Assembly (NCBI RefSeq): GCF_009827335.1 | Contig: NZ_WTYH01000001.1 | Span: 2,046,001 to 2,110,000 of the forward strand | Direction: 5' to 3' | DNA from: Aurantiacibacter arachoides | Lineage (GTDB): Bacteria; Pseudomonadota; Alphaproteobacteria; Sphingomonadales; Sphingomonadaceae | DNA length: 64,000 bases | Shown: one piece after another, positions 45,558 through 54,372 of the stretch | Layout of the letters: the number at the start of each line of letters is the position of its first letter | How positions within the stretch are numbered: position 1 is the stretch's first letter | Notes under the pieces: generated by a model | What the model was told of the DNA's origin: nothing | The model's input: only the letters and a program-made list of their open reading frames with translations | Databases searched by the model: none | Position numbers and translations under genes: made by a program

Positions 45558-46115
45558 TTAATCGTTGCAACCCATGACAAAATTCTGCGCAGTTTGCATG
45601 GGCACCGGCGGCAATGGGCCCGCGCTCTGCGCGCCATAGCTGACGCTCACGCCCGAGGCCCCCTCCAGAACAGAGCGCAGTTCGCCCGGAACCGGGCCGG
45701 TTGCGCTTACACCGCCCCGCAACGCGTCGCCTTTAACGTCCGCCACCAGGGCAACGACCGTTGCGCCTGAACCGAGGCTCATGCGCTCCTCGCTGCCGAT
45801 CGGGCGGAAAGCTTTGACGTTGACCGTCAGACCGCCCCCAGCCGGGCAGAACACGTGGACAATCGCAGACTCACCCGCACCCGGCGTGAAGGCCAGCCCG
45901 TCCCCCTCTCCGCTCGAAAGTAATTCCCATGCACCTGCCACAAAGGGTGTTGGGCTGGCAGTCGGTGCACCAGCGGCCTTGCCCGGTATGCTCGAAGACG
46001 AACTTTCCCGAGACAGAGGGGTATCGTTCGCCATTTCCTGTTCCTGTTCCGGTTCCGACGAACAGGCGGTCAGGGCAATCAAGGCACTAAGCAAACTGGA
46101 GGATCGGAGCATCAT
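45558..46115 (-). CDS. lipoprotein of unknown function (EcfG-type promoter)
   Basis: 185 residues from MMLRSSSLLSALIALTAC (lipobox) followed by an acidic Ser-rich linker (SSEPEQEQEMANDTPLSRES). The mature domain (SAIVHVFCPAGGGLTVNVKA, GSGATVVALVADVKGDALRG, PLPPVPMQTAQNFVMGCND) carries two Cys that could form a disulfide. No named family. The ATG is nine bases after the CGTT of an exact EcfG promoter, so the transcript would be nearly leaderless. Confidence 0.72.
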   Translation of the reverse strand: MMLRSSSLLSALIALTACSSEPEQEQEMANDTPLSRESSSSSIPGKAAGAPTASPTPFVAGAWELLSSGEGDGLAFTPGAGESAIVHVFCPAGGGLTVNVKAFRPIGSEERMSLGSGATVVALVADVKGDALRGGVSATGPVPGELRSVLEGASGVSVSYGAQSAGPLPPVPMQTAQNFVMGCND

Positions 46116-46124
46116 GCAGCAAAA

Positions 46125-46150
46125 AACGGCCATCCCGTGCAGGAAGTTCC
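46125..46150 (-). promoter_or_regulatory. EcfG-type stress promoter (GGAAC-17-CGTT)
   Basis: On the minus strand GGAAC (46150-46146), 17 bases, CGTT (46128-46125), nine bases before the ATG at 46115. It is an exact match to the alphaproteobacterial EcfG consensus in the correct orientation. Confidence 0.7.
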
Positions 46151-46180
46151 GCGCTCGCAGAGGCGCGCACCCCGGCCGGT

Positions 46181-46606
46181 TCAGTTCCCCGCTCGCACCA
46201 TGACCAGCGTGCCCAGTTCGACGCTTTCCTGCCCCGGCCGCACGACAACGGGATGCGCGGTGTCGGTCGTGAACGCCAGATCGCCTTGCGGCCCGAGAAT
46301 CTGAACACGCGCCGTGGTTCGCACCGCCCCTGTCAGCGCAGTTCGCGGCACAGGCACGCTGAAGGCGATGGGCACCTGGCGGCGCTCAAGCAAGTAGGTT
46401 TGCTCGGCAAGCGTTGTCGCTGCCGCATCGGCGCGGGATGTTTCTTCGATCCGCACGACCATCTGCGATCCCGGCGCCAGCGCAATCCGCTCGCGATAGG
46501 TCGCCTCGCCGCTGACGGTGACGAAATCACTGGCCGGGCCGGTAGTCGGCACCGTGGCACAAGCGGAGATGGCGCCGGCGGCGAGCAAGGGGGCGAAGTG
46601 CTTCAT
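46181..46606 (-). CDS. YbaY family lipoprotein
   Basis: 141 residues: MKHFAPLLAAGAISAC (short lipobox signal), VTVSGEATYRERIALAPGSQ, MVVRIEETSRADAAATTLAE, RQVPIAFSVPVPRTAL. YbaY is an outer-membrane-linked lipoprotein of unknown role, often glycine-betaine or osmotic-stress induced in enterics. The start lies eight bases after the CGTT of an EcfG promoter. Confidence 0.88.
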   Translation of the reverse strand: MKHFAPLLAAGAISACATVPTTGPASDFVTVSGEATYRERIALAPGSQMVVRIEETSRADAAATTLAEQTYLLERRQVPIAFSVPVPRTALTGAVRTTARVQILGPQGDLAFTTDTAHPVVVRPGQESVELGTLVMVRAGN

Positions 46607-46614
46607 CCTGGCTT

Positions 46615-46640
46615 AACGATGCGCCTGCGTCCGCTGTTCC
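46615..46640 (-). promoter_or_regulatory. EcfG-type stress promoter (GGAAC-17-CGTT)
   Basis: On the minus strand GGAAC (46640-46636), 17 bases, CGTT (46618-46615), eight bases from the YbaY ATG at 46606. Exact consensus, correct orientation. Leaderless or very short 5' UTR expected. Confidence 0.7.
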
Positions 46641-46698
46641 CAGGTGAAAAGTCTGGCGTTTACGCAATTTCAAACCATCGCCCGCACACCCTTGTCAT

Positions 46699-47352
46699 GT
46701 GCAAACGGTGAATTTCCTGCTCGACCGCCCGCTGGCCCTGCTGATCGTTCTCGCCATCGGGGCGGCGATCGGTATCGCGCTCGAACGCTTCATCGAACGG
46801 GGCGAGCGCGAGAAGCGCCAGGCCTACTGGCGCGGTCGCAATGCCGGCAAGCGCGGCGGCGCCACGGTTTCGCCCCTGCGCAAGGACGGCTCTCGCGTTT
46901 CGATCAACGGCACGCCGGACGGTGCCAAGCTCGACGCCGCCGAGCAATTGCGCCGCGTGATGGAAGCCGACTTCAAGCCCCGCCCCCTGCTCAACCGGCC
47001 CGAGGCGGCGGTGTTCGCGGCGCTGGACCAGGCGGTGATCGCGCGTAATCCGAACTGGCAGGTGATGGCGCAGGTCTCCTTGGGGGAGTTTCTGGCCTCG
47101 CCCGAGAAAGACGCCTTTGGGGCGATCAATGCCAAGCGCGTCGACTTCGCCCTGATGGACGAGCGGGCGAGCGTTCGCCACGCGATCGAGTACCAGGGCA
47201 CCGGCCATCACCAGGGCAGCGCTGCGGCCCGCGATGCGGTGAAGAAGGAAGCCTTGCGCAAGGCGGGCATCGGCTATCACGAGGTCGTGGCGGGCCACAC
47301 CACCCCGGCAGAACTGCGGCGCCTGGTCGAACGGCTGGTTCCCGCCGCCTAG
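46699..47352 (+). CDS. DUF2726 domain protein with N-terminal membrane anchor
   Basis: 217 residues from GTG; another GTG nine bases on is possible and no ATG is in frame nearby. One N-terminal helix (LLIVLAIGAAIGIALERFIE), a basic linker, then a DUF2726 nuclease-like domain: EADFKPRPLLNRPEAAVFAA, NWQVMAQVSLGEFLASPEKD, AFGAINAKRVDFALMDERAS, HAIEYQGTGHHQGSAAARDA, KKEALRKAGIGYHEV. The D-ExQ-like pattern (KRVDFALMD, HAIEYQG, KKEAL) recalls restriction-endonuclease folds. Function unknown. Confidence 0.85.
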   Translation: MQTVNFLLDRPLALLIVLAIGAAIGIALERFIERGEREKRQAYWRGRNAGKRGGATVSPLRKDGSRVSINGTPDGAKLDAAEQLRRVMEADFKPRPLLNRPEAAVFAALDQAVIARNPNWQVMAQVSLGEFLASPEKDAFGAINAKRVDFALMDERASVRHAIEYQGTGHHQGSAAARDAVKKEALRKAGIGYHEVVAGHTTPAELRRLVERLVPAA

Positions 47353-47451
47353 GCCGCTTCGTTCGACGATTAGTGCCGAATTGATGCAAGGCTTGTGCGT
47401 TCGGGGGCGTATCGTGCCCGCTGGGGCATTCCGTCCCGACTGGAACCGATC

Positions 47452-47583
47452 ATGGCCAAGGGCCAAGCGAAGAAAAGCCGCGAGACACGCAAGCCGAAGA
47501 AGGAAAAGGTAAAGACCAACGCCTCCCAGCCCAGCACCAAGCCCGGCGGCATCAAGGGGCTGGAGAACATGCGCAACGCATAG
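47452..47583 (+). CDS. small basic conserved protein
   Basis: 43 residues: MAKGQAKKSRETRKPKKEKV and KTNASQPSTKPGGIKGLENM. I recognise this 'MAKGQ...REtrKPKKEK' type as a conserved small protein of many Proteobacteria, with no known function and probably nucleic-acid binding given its charge. It precedes yaiI by 44 bases. Confidence 0.7.
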   Translation: MAKGQAKKSRETRKPKKEKVKTNASQPSTKPGGIKGLENMRNA

Positions 47584-47627
47584 GCGCACGGGTAGCGATC
47601 CCTGCTCCGACGCGGTAGGCGGGGGCG

Positions 47628-48137
47628 ATGGATGCCACCGCCCCAATCGACCATGCACTGCCCGCCGATGCGATTGCTGTGCTGGTCGATGCCGATGCCT
47701 GCCCGGTGAAGGAAGAGATCTATCGCGTCGCCGAGCGCCACCGCGCCCATGTGCGCGTGGTCAGCAACGCGGCGTTCCGGGTGCCGGTCGGCGCGCGGGT
47801 GAAGCGGATCGTCGTGACGGATGCCTTCGATGCCGCGGACGACTGGATCGCGGCCCATGCCGGACCGCGCACCGTGGTGGTGACGGGCGACATCCTGCTC
47901 GCCGGCCGGGCGCTGAGGGCCGGCGCAAGGGTGCTGAAGCACGACGGCCGCGAATTCGATGCCGCCAGCATCGGCAGCGCCATCGCCACCCGCGCCATCA
48001 TGGCGGACCTGCGCGCCGGCATGGACGGCCTCCTGGGCGCGGCGGGTGGCGGGCCGCCGCCGTTTTCAAAGGCGGATCGTTCGCATTTCCTGCAGGCGCT
48101 CGACCGCATCCTGGTGGCGTTGTCACGCCAGGCGTGA
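47628..48137 (+). CDS. yaiI: YaiI/YqxD family protein (UPF0178)
   Basis: 169 residues: IAVLVDADACPVKEEIYRVA, VRVVSNAAFRVPVGARVKRI, VVTDAFDAADDWIAAHAGPR, TVVVTGDILLAGRALRAGAR and FSKADRSHFLQALDRIL. A PIN/NYN-like nuclease fold with the conserved DADACPVK start. Biochemical activity is unproven. Confidence 0.93.
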   Translation: MDATAPIDHALPADAIAVLVDADACPVKEEIYRVAERHRAHVRVVSNAAFRVPVGARVKRIVVTDAFDAADDWIAAHAGPRTVVVTGDILLAGRALRAGARVLKHDGREFDAASIGSAIATRAIMADLRAGMDGLLGAAGGGPPPFSKADRSHFLQALDRILVALSRQA

Positions 48138-48157
48138 GGGCGGAGCGCGGTGAGGGC

Positions 48158-48352
48158 CTAGCCGCCCGCCTTGCCGTCAGAAGATGCTGCGGCCTTCTTT
48201 GCAGGCTTCTTTGCCTGATGTTCGGCCAGAAGGCGGTCGATCTCGGCAATCCGCAACCGCTGCGGCGTATCGGGCTTCAGGCCCTTCAGACGACATTCGC
48301 CCCACAGCTTGCGGCGTTCGGATTCGAGAGTCTTGCGGTAGAGATCGGCCAT
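48158..48352 (-). CDS. small conserved protein, unknown
   Basis: 64 residues from MADLYRKTLESERRKLWGEC; a longer upstream reading is low-complexity. RLKGLKPDTPQRLRIAEIDR, LLAEHQAKKPAKKAAASSDG. Basic, probably helical, with a Lys/Ala-rich tail. No family recognised. It is convergent with yaiI. Confidence 0.55.
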   Translation of the reverse strand: MADLYRKTLESERRKLWGECRLKGLKPDTPQRLRIAEIDRLLAEHQAKKPAKKAAASSDGKAGG

Positions 48353-48446
48353 GCCCGGGCTTATGGAACGCGACAGGCGCGGATGCCAGCGGCAAAGCGC
48401 TGCCAGCCACCCTGTTTCCACGCGCAGGTGGCCGAGCGCAAAAGGA

Positions 48447-48474
48447 AAGGGGCGGCCCGTGAGAGCCGCCCCTT
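48447..48474. terminator. bidirectional terminator hairpin
   Basis: AAGGGGCGGC (48447-48456) pairs perfectly with GCCGCCCCTT (48465-48474) around an 8-base loop, with T-runs on both sides (GTGTTTTTC on the plus strand, TCCTTTT on the minus). It lies just after the fasciclin gene. Confidence 0.8.
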
Positions 48475-48497
48475 CGTGTTTTTCATTCGGGAAACGA

Positions 48498-49085
48498 TCA
48501 GCTCGGCATCAGCACCGTGTCGATCACGTGGATGACGCCGTTCGAGGCATCGACGTCGGTGGCCGTCACGGTGGCGGTGTTGCCGGCCGCATCGCGCAGC
48601 ACGACATTCTGGCCATCCATCATGGCCGTCAGCGTGGCGCCGTTGACCGTGGTTAGGGCATAGCCATCGGCGCCCGCTGCCTGGATGGCCTGCGTCAGCG
48701 CGGCGGCATTCGTTTCGCCCTGCACGACGTGGTAGGTGAGGATGCCCGACAGATCCTCGCGACCCGCCTCGCTCATCAGTTCGTCACGCGTGGCCTGCGG
48801 CACCTTTTCGAACGCGGCGTTGGTCGGCGCGAACACGGTGTAGGGGCCCGGGCCCGACAGGGTTTCGGCCAGCTGGGCCGAGGTGACGGCCGATACCAGC
48901 GTGGAGAAATCCGGATTGCCCTGCGCGACTTCGACGATGCTGCCGGTGTCGGCCATCATGTCGTTGGAGGTGGCATCGGCCATTTCGGTGTCGGCGGCAA
49001 CGGGAGCCGTATCCTCGGCATCCTGCGAGCACGCGGCCAGCGCCAGCGCGGCGACCGAGGTGAGGGCGATTGTATGAAACTTCAT
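48498..49085 (-). CDS. fasciclin domain lipoprotein
   Basis: 195 residues from MKFHTIALTSVAALALAAC (lipobox). One FAS1 domain: VEVAQGNPDFSTLVSAVTSA, GPYTVFAPTNAAFEKVPQAT, LSGILTYHVVQGETNAAALT, ASNGVIHVIDTVLMPS. FAS1 lipoproteins are cell-surface adhesion modules. An exact EcfG promoter lies 85 bases upstream. Confidence 0.93.
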   Translation of the reverse strand: MKFHTIALTSVAALALAACSQDAEDTAPVAADTEMADATSNDMMADTGSIVEVAQGNPDFSTLVSAVTSAQLAETLSGPGPYTVFAPTNAAFEKVPQATRDELMSEAGREDLSGILTYHVVQGETNAAALTQAIQAAGADGYALTTVNGATLTAMMDGQNVVLRDAAGNTATVTATDVDASNGVIHVIDTVLMPS

Positions 49086-49464
49086 GGGAACTGTCCTGTC
49101 TTGCGAATGTTCGGGGTCTTGCGTGACGCCTGTGGCCAGCCCTGTCAGGCGGCCATTCGTCATCAGGGTAACGGGGTGCCGGCGTCGCCGTTCCGTGATT
49201 CCGCCCCGCATGGGCCAAAGCCCGTAGTCAACATTGGTTAGTTGGATCGCGTCACGACGTTTCAGGTCTGGTTTCGCCGTTTGCATCAGCTCGGCCTTTT
49301 CGGGCGAACCTCGACCTCTTCCCGAAGGATGCGGTGAAAATAACCTACGCCAGATTGGCGAGATTGGAGCGGCTTTTCGCGCCTAAGGTCCATCCGTGGA
49401 TCGCGTGCAGGTTGGCCCCAGGCGTTTTTTGATGGCATAGTCGTCTCCATTATGGAGGCAGTGT
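49086..49464. other. 379-base intergenic region between fasciclin and the LuxR-type regulator
   Basis: Divergent spacer. It contains the EcfG promoter at 49170-49194 for fasciclin. On the right edge a palindrome, CTCCATTATGGAG (49445-49457), covers the Shine-Dalgarno GGAGG of the regulator gene. I see no gene, no terminator and no other promoter I can name. The right half is slightly more AT-rich than the window. Confidence 0.6.
49170..49194 (-). promoter_or_regulatory. EcfG-type stress promoter (GGAAC-16-CGTT)
   Basis: On the minus strand GGAAC (49194-49190), 16 bases, CGTT (49173-49170), 84 bases before the fasciclin ATG at 49085. Exact consensus and correct orientation. Confidence 0.65.
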
Positions 49465-49971
49465 ATGCAAACCGACGGGATCGCTTTCGCGCCTCATTTG
49501 ACGCCCCGCCAACTCGATTGCCTGGCGCTCGTCAAAAAAGGCCTCACCTCAAGGCAAGTTGCTCGCGAGCTCGGCATATCCCACCGCACGGTGGAAACGC
49601 ATGTCGCTGGCGCCATCGAGGCGCTTCAAGTCAATAACCGAATGGCCGCGGTAACCCGGCTTGACGAATTGAAACGGGAACACCGCGAGGCCGAAAAGGC
49701 CGCATCAACCAGGCCATTCATGCTCGGTTTGCCATACGATGACGCGGATGCGTATCTCGTAGCCTTTACCGAGCCCGAGGTGAGTGAAGGCGCAATACAG
49801 TCGTGTCAATTTCGGTTTTTTCCTCCGCTAAGCGGCACGGCATCCGATATATCCGCAAAGGGTCGACTGCGTTGGATCGTGCGCATTGCGGCTGCGGGCA
49901 TCATGCTGACCTGCATGTCCTACCTATCCATTATCGGCGTATCTGAGATCGCCGCGGCATCATCAATGTGA
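49465..49971 (+). CDS. LuxR-type helix-turn-helix regulator with C-terminal membrane helix
   Basis: 168 residues after GGAGG. The HTH is at the N-terminus (FAPHLTPRQLDCLALVKKGL, TSRQVARELGISHRTVETHV, AGAIEALQVNNRMAAVTRLD), the reverse of the usual C-terminal location. A long middle follows, and a hydrophobic stretch near the end (WIVRIAAAGIMLTCMSYLSI). I infer a membrane-tethered transcription factor. No sensory domain is recognised. It starts a three-gene block with two unknown small proteins; codon use looks less GC-biased than its neighbours. Confidence 0.85.
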   Translation: MQTDGIAFAPHLTPRQLDCLALVKKGLTSRQVARELGISHRTVETHVAGAIEALQVNNRMAAVTRLDELKREHREAEKAASTRPFMLGLPYDDADAYLVAFTEPEVSEGAIQSCQFRFFPPLSGTASDISAKGRLRWIVRIAAAGIMLTCMSYLSIIGVSEIAAASSM

Positions 49972-50025
49972 CCGAACGTATCGGCCCGCGCACCCGCGCT
50001 GGCCGAGAGCTAAAAGGAAAACGGT

Positions 50026-50373
50026 ATGTACATTGTCGATGCCACCGCAGGGCAGGTCATTGCGAAAGATACGCAACAGTCGGTCGAGGCGATCGATCGT
50101 GCGGTCATGTCGCTCGCCCATCTTTGCATCAGCATAATCGAGGTGAGCAAGGCCTCGGATCTTCCCGTAACGACCGGGCAGGCCGCACTGGCGAACGTCG
50201 GCGCCGGACTTTCGCAGATGATCGGTTCGCGAGAAGCGATCGGAACTGCTACTCGCGAAATGTTGAAGGTGAAGAGGGCGTCAAATCTTGAAACTGTCGC
50301 GGTCGGCTGTCCTCCCGATTACAACAAAACTGCGCAATCGCCCATTCTGGTAACGACTGAAAAAGCTGCCTGA
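50026..50373 (+). CDS. hypothetical small protein downstream of the LuxR-type gene
   Basis: 115 residues, start preceded by AAAAGGAAAA. DATAGQVIAKDTQQSVEAID, RAVMSLAHLCISIIEVSKAS, ALANVGAGLSQMIGSREAIG. Mostly helical, no membrane segment, no known domain. It lies between the regulator and the membrane protein with gaps of 54 and 3 bases, so it is probably co-transcribed with them. Confidence 0.65.
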   Translation: MYIVDATAGQVIAKDTQQSVEAIDRAVMSLAHLCISIIEVSKASDLPVTTGQAALANVGAGLSQMIGSREAIGTATREMLKVKRASNLETVAVGCPPDYNKTAQSPILVTTEKAA

Positions 50374-50376
50374 TCG

Positions 50377-50817
50377 ATGTTGGACCCTTACCTGCTTGCT
50401 TCCTGGCTGTTCTTGCTCGCGGCATTGGCAATCAGTTGGCAGGCGGGTAATTCCAAAGACCGGACGGTCATCATCGGGATTGCAATCATGGCTGGGGCAT
50501 CGGCTTCGGTTTATTCGTTCCTGGATTACCAATCAGCACTTTACGCGAACCTTGGCATCGACACGGCTCTTCTGCTTTGGGTGACGCGGTACGGCGTTAC
50601 CGGAGAAAAGTTCTGGCCCATCTGGTTTGCCGGGTTCCACGCCGTGACAGTGTTCTTCGAACTAGGCGCAATTCTCCTGCCCGATGATCTTCGCATGGTC
50701 GCCTGGCGGCTTGGTACGTTTTGGTTCCTGCCTGCTTTTTCCGCAATGGCGGTCGGGCTGACGCTCGATCGACGCAGGACCCAATCACGACAGGGCATTC
50801 CTGTGACCCGGGAGTAG
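50377..50817 (+). CDS. membrane protein of unknown function
   Basis: 146 residues, four helices: LLASWLFLLAALAISWQAG, TVIIGIAIMAGASASVYSFL, FWPIWFAGFHAVTVFFELGA, LGTFWFLPAFSAMAVGLTLD. It starts three bases after the preceding gene. No family recognised. Last gene of the regulator block; converges on thiC. Confidence 0.7.
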   Translation: MLDPYLLASWLFLLAALAISWQAGNSKDRTVIIGIAIMAGASASVYSFLDYQSALYANLGIDTALLLWVTRYGVTGEKFWPIWFAGFHAVTVFFELGAILLPDDLRMVAWRLGTFWFLPAFSAMAVGLTLDRRRTQSRQGIPVTRE

Positions 50818-50874
50818 GGCCGACAGGCAGTCGCTTTTGGCACCCAAAAAACTACGGGTCGCGGCCCCCCGTGC

Positions 50875-52903
<2,029 letters not shown>

Positions 52904-52942
52904 CGACGATGTAGGACTTTCGTCACCTGCTGTCCATCGCCC

Positions 52943-52968
52943 GGAACCGTGCGCCGCGCGCACCCGTT
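52943..52968 (+). promoter_or_regulatory. EcfG-type stress promoter (GGAAC-17-CGTT)
   Basis: GGAAC at 52943-52947, 17 bases, CGTT at 52965-52968, 36 bases before the hemerythrin ATG at 53005. Exact consensus, correct orientation. Located beyond the divergent TPP riboswitch. Confidence 0.75.
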
Positions 52969-53004
52969 CATCGAGCAAACCCCATTCGAAAGGACACACG
53001 ACCC

Positions 53005-53520
53005 ATGGATATCGTCGATTGCATTCTCGCAGATCACCAGCGCCAGCGCATGCTTTTTGCCGCGCTGGACGAGGCGCGCGCCGACACCGAGGCTGCCGGT
53101 CGCATCTTCGGCTACCTGCGCGATCACCTGGAAGCCCATGCCGAGGCCGAGGAACGCTTTTTCTACCCCCGGCTGCTGCAGTGCGGTGAAGGCGCGCTCG
53201 ACAGCGACAGCGCCAGCGAGACCACCGAGGACGCCATCGACGATCACAACAAGATCGAAAAGGCTGCCGAGGCGGCCAAGGAACATGAGGTCGGATCGGA
53301 CGGCTGGTGGAAGGCCGTGGACCAGGCCAACCTGCAGAATTCCAAGCACCTGAGCGAGGAAGAGCGCCAGGGCCTGACCGACTTCCGCCGCCAGGTGCCG
53401 CTGGAAGAGCGCGTGAAGCTGGGCGTGCAGTATCTCGCCTTCGAACTCAGCCACGAGAGCGGGTTCGAACGCAAGGAAAAGGACCCTGACACCTACATCG
53501 AAAAGCACGAGAACGCCTGA
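53005..53520 (+). CDS. hemerythrin domain protein
   Basis: 171 residues after AAGGA. DCILADHQRQRMLFAALDEA, FGYLRDHLEAHAEAEERFFY, then EDAIDDHNKIEKAAEAAKEH: the H...HxxxE...H spacing of a four-helix hemerythrin/HHE domain binding a di-iron centre. An extra C-terminal part (EERQGLTDFRRQVPLEERVK) extends beyond the canonical core. Such proteins store or sense O2, NO or iron under stress. The EcfG promoter fits that use. Confidence 0.92.
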   Translation: MDIVDCILADHQRQRMLFAALDEARADTEAAGRIFGYLRDHLEAHAEAEERFFYPRLLQCGEGALDSDSASETTEDAIDDHNKIEKAAEAAKEHEVGSDGWWKAVDQANLQNSKHLSEEERQGLTDFRRQVPLEERVKLGVQYLAFELSHESGFERKEKDPDTYIEKHENA

Positions 53521-53577
53521 TCCCGCTGCATGCGCCGCGCCGCCGTTGACCCGGCGCGCGGCGCGGCGCAGGTTGGC

Positions 53578-54264
53578 ATGACCGTGACCCAGCAGCCCCG
53601 CGTTTCCATCCACCGCCTCGGCAACGAAGGCCAGCCGCTCGTGGTGATCGATAACGTCTGCGGCAGGTCCGGTGAATTGCTGGAAAGCGGTCGGCGGGCA
53701 ACCTTCCAGCCCGGGGGCGCAAGTTATCCGGGCGTTCGCTCCTGGTGCTCGCCCGATTTCCTGGAGCCGGTTCGCCCGCTACTGTTCCAGGTTTTGCAGC
53801 AGGTCTTCGGCTTTCGGCAGGGCGTCAGCATGGACGTCTCAACCTATTCGTTGGTCACGCTGCCCGAGGGCGAACTCGCGCCGTTGCAACGGATTCCGCA
53901 TTACGATCACGCGGCGGGCGAGGTGATCGCGGTGATGTATTACCTGCTTGGGCGGGAGAGCGGGGGCACGGCGTTTTATCGCCACCGCCGCACCGGGTTC
54001 GAGACGATCAGCGAGGATCGCGTCGATGCCTACAACGCCGGCCTCGCAACAGACGAGCGCGAATATGGCGCCCCGCCGCCGCGCTATCACGTCGGTAGTG
54101 ACGAACGGTTCGAGGAAATCGGACGCGTCGATGCCGCGCCCGACAGGCTGGCCCTCTACCGCGGGCGCCTGCTGCATTCCGGCGTCATTCCCGATCCCGC
54201 CGCGCTGACCGATGATCCCGCAAGCGGCCGGCTGACGATCAACATGTTCCTGCGCGGGCGTTGA
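53578..54264 (+). CDS. DUF6445 family protein (2OG-oxygenase-like)
   Basis: 228 residues from MTVTQQPRVSIHRLGNEGQP (an ATG 48 bases upstream is possible). QRIPHYDHAAGEVIAVMYYL, GRESGGTAFYRHRRTGFETI and DRLALYRGRLLHSGVIPDPA give an HxD...H pattern like Fe(II)/2-oxoglutarate enzymes. I recognise it as DUF6445, usually found in gene sets with tryptophan halogenases and SapC in Caulobacter and sphingomonads; none of those partners is here. Function inferred only from fold. Confidence 0.78.
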   Translation: MTVTQQPRVSIHRLGNEGQPLVVIDNVCGRSGELLESGRRATFQPGGASYPGVRSWCSPDFLEPVRPLLFQVLQQVFGFRQGVSMDVSTYSLVTLPEGELAPLQRIPHYDHAAGEVIAVMYYLLGRESGGTAFYRHRRTGFETISEDRVDAYNAGLATDEREYGAPPPRYHVGSDERFEEIGRVDAAPDRLALYRGRLLHSGVIPDPAALTDDPASGRLTINMFLRGR

Positions 54265-54372
54265 GCCTTTCGGCATTACTGTTGTCGCCCTGCGGTTTGC
54301 CGACTGTTTGCCATGTGCGCCCGCTTCGCTATGACCCCGTAACAATCGAAACCACAATCACAGGATGCCCCG

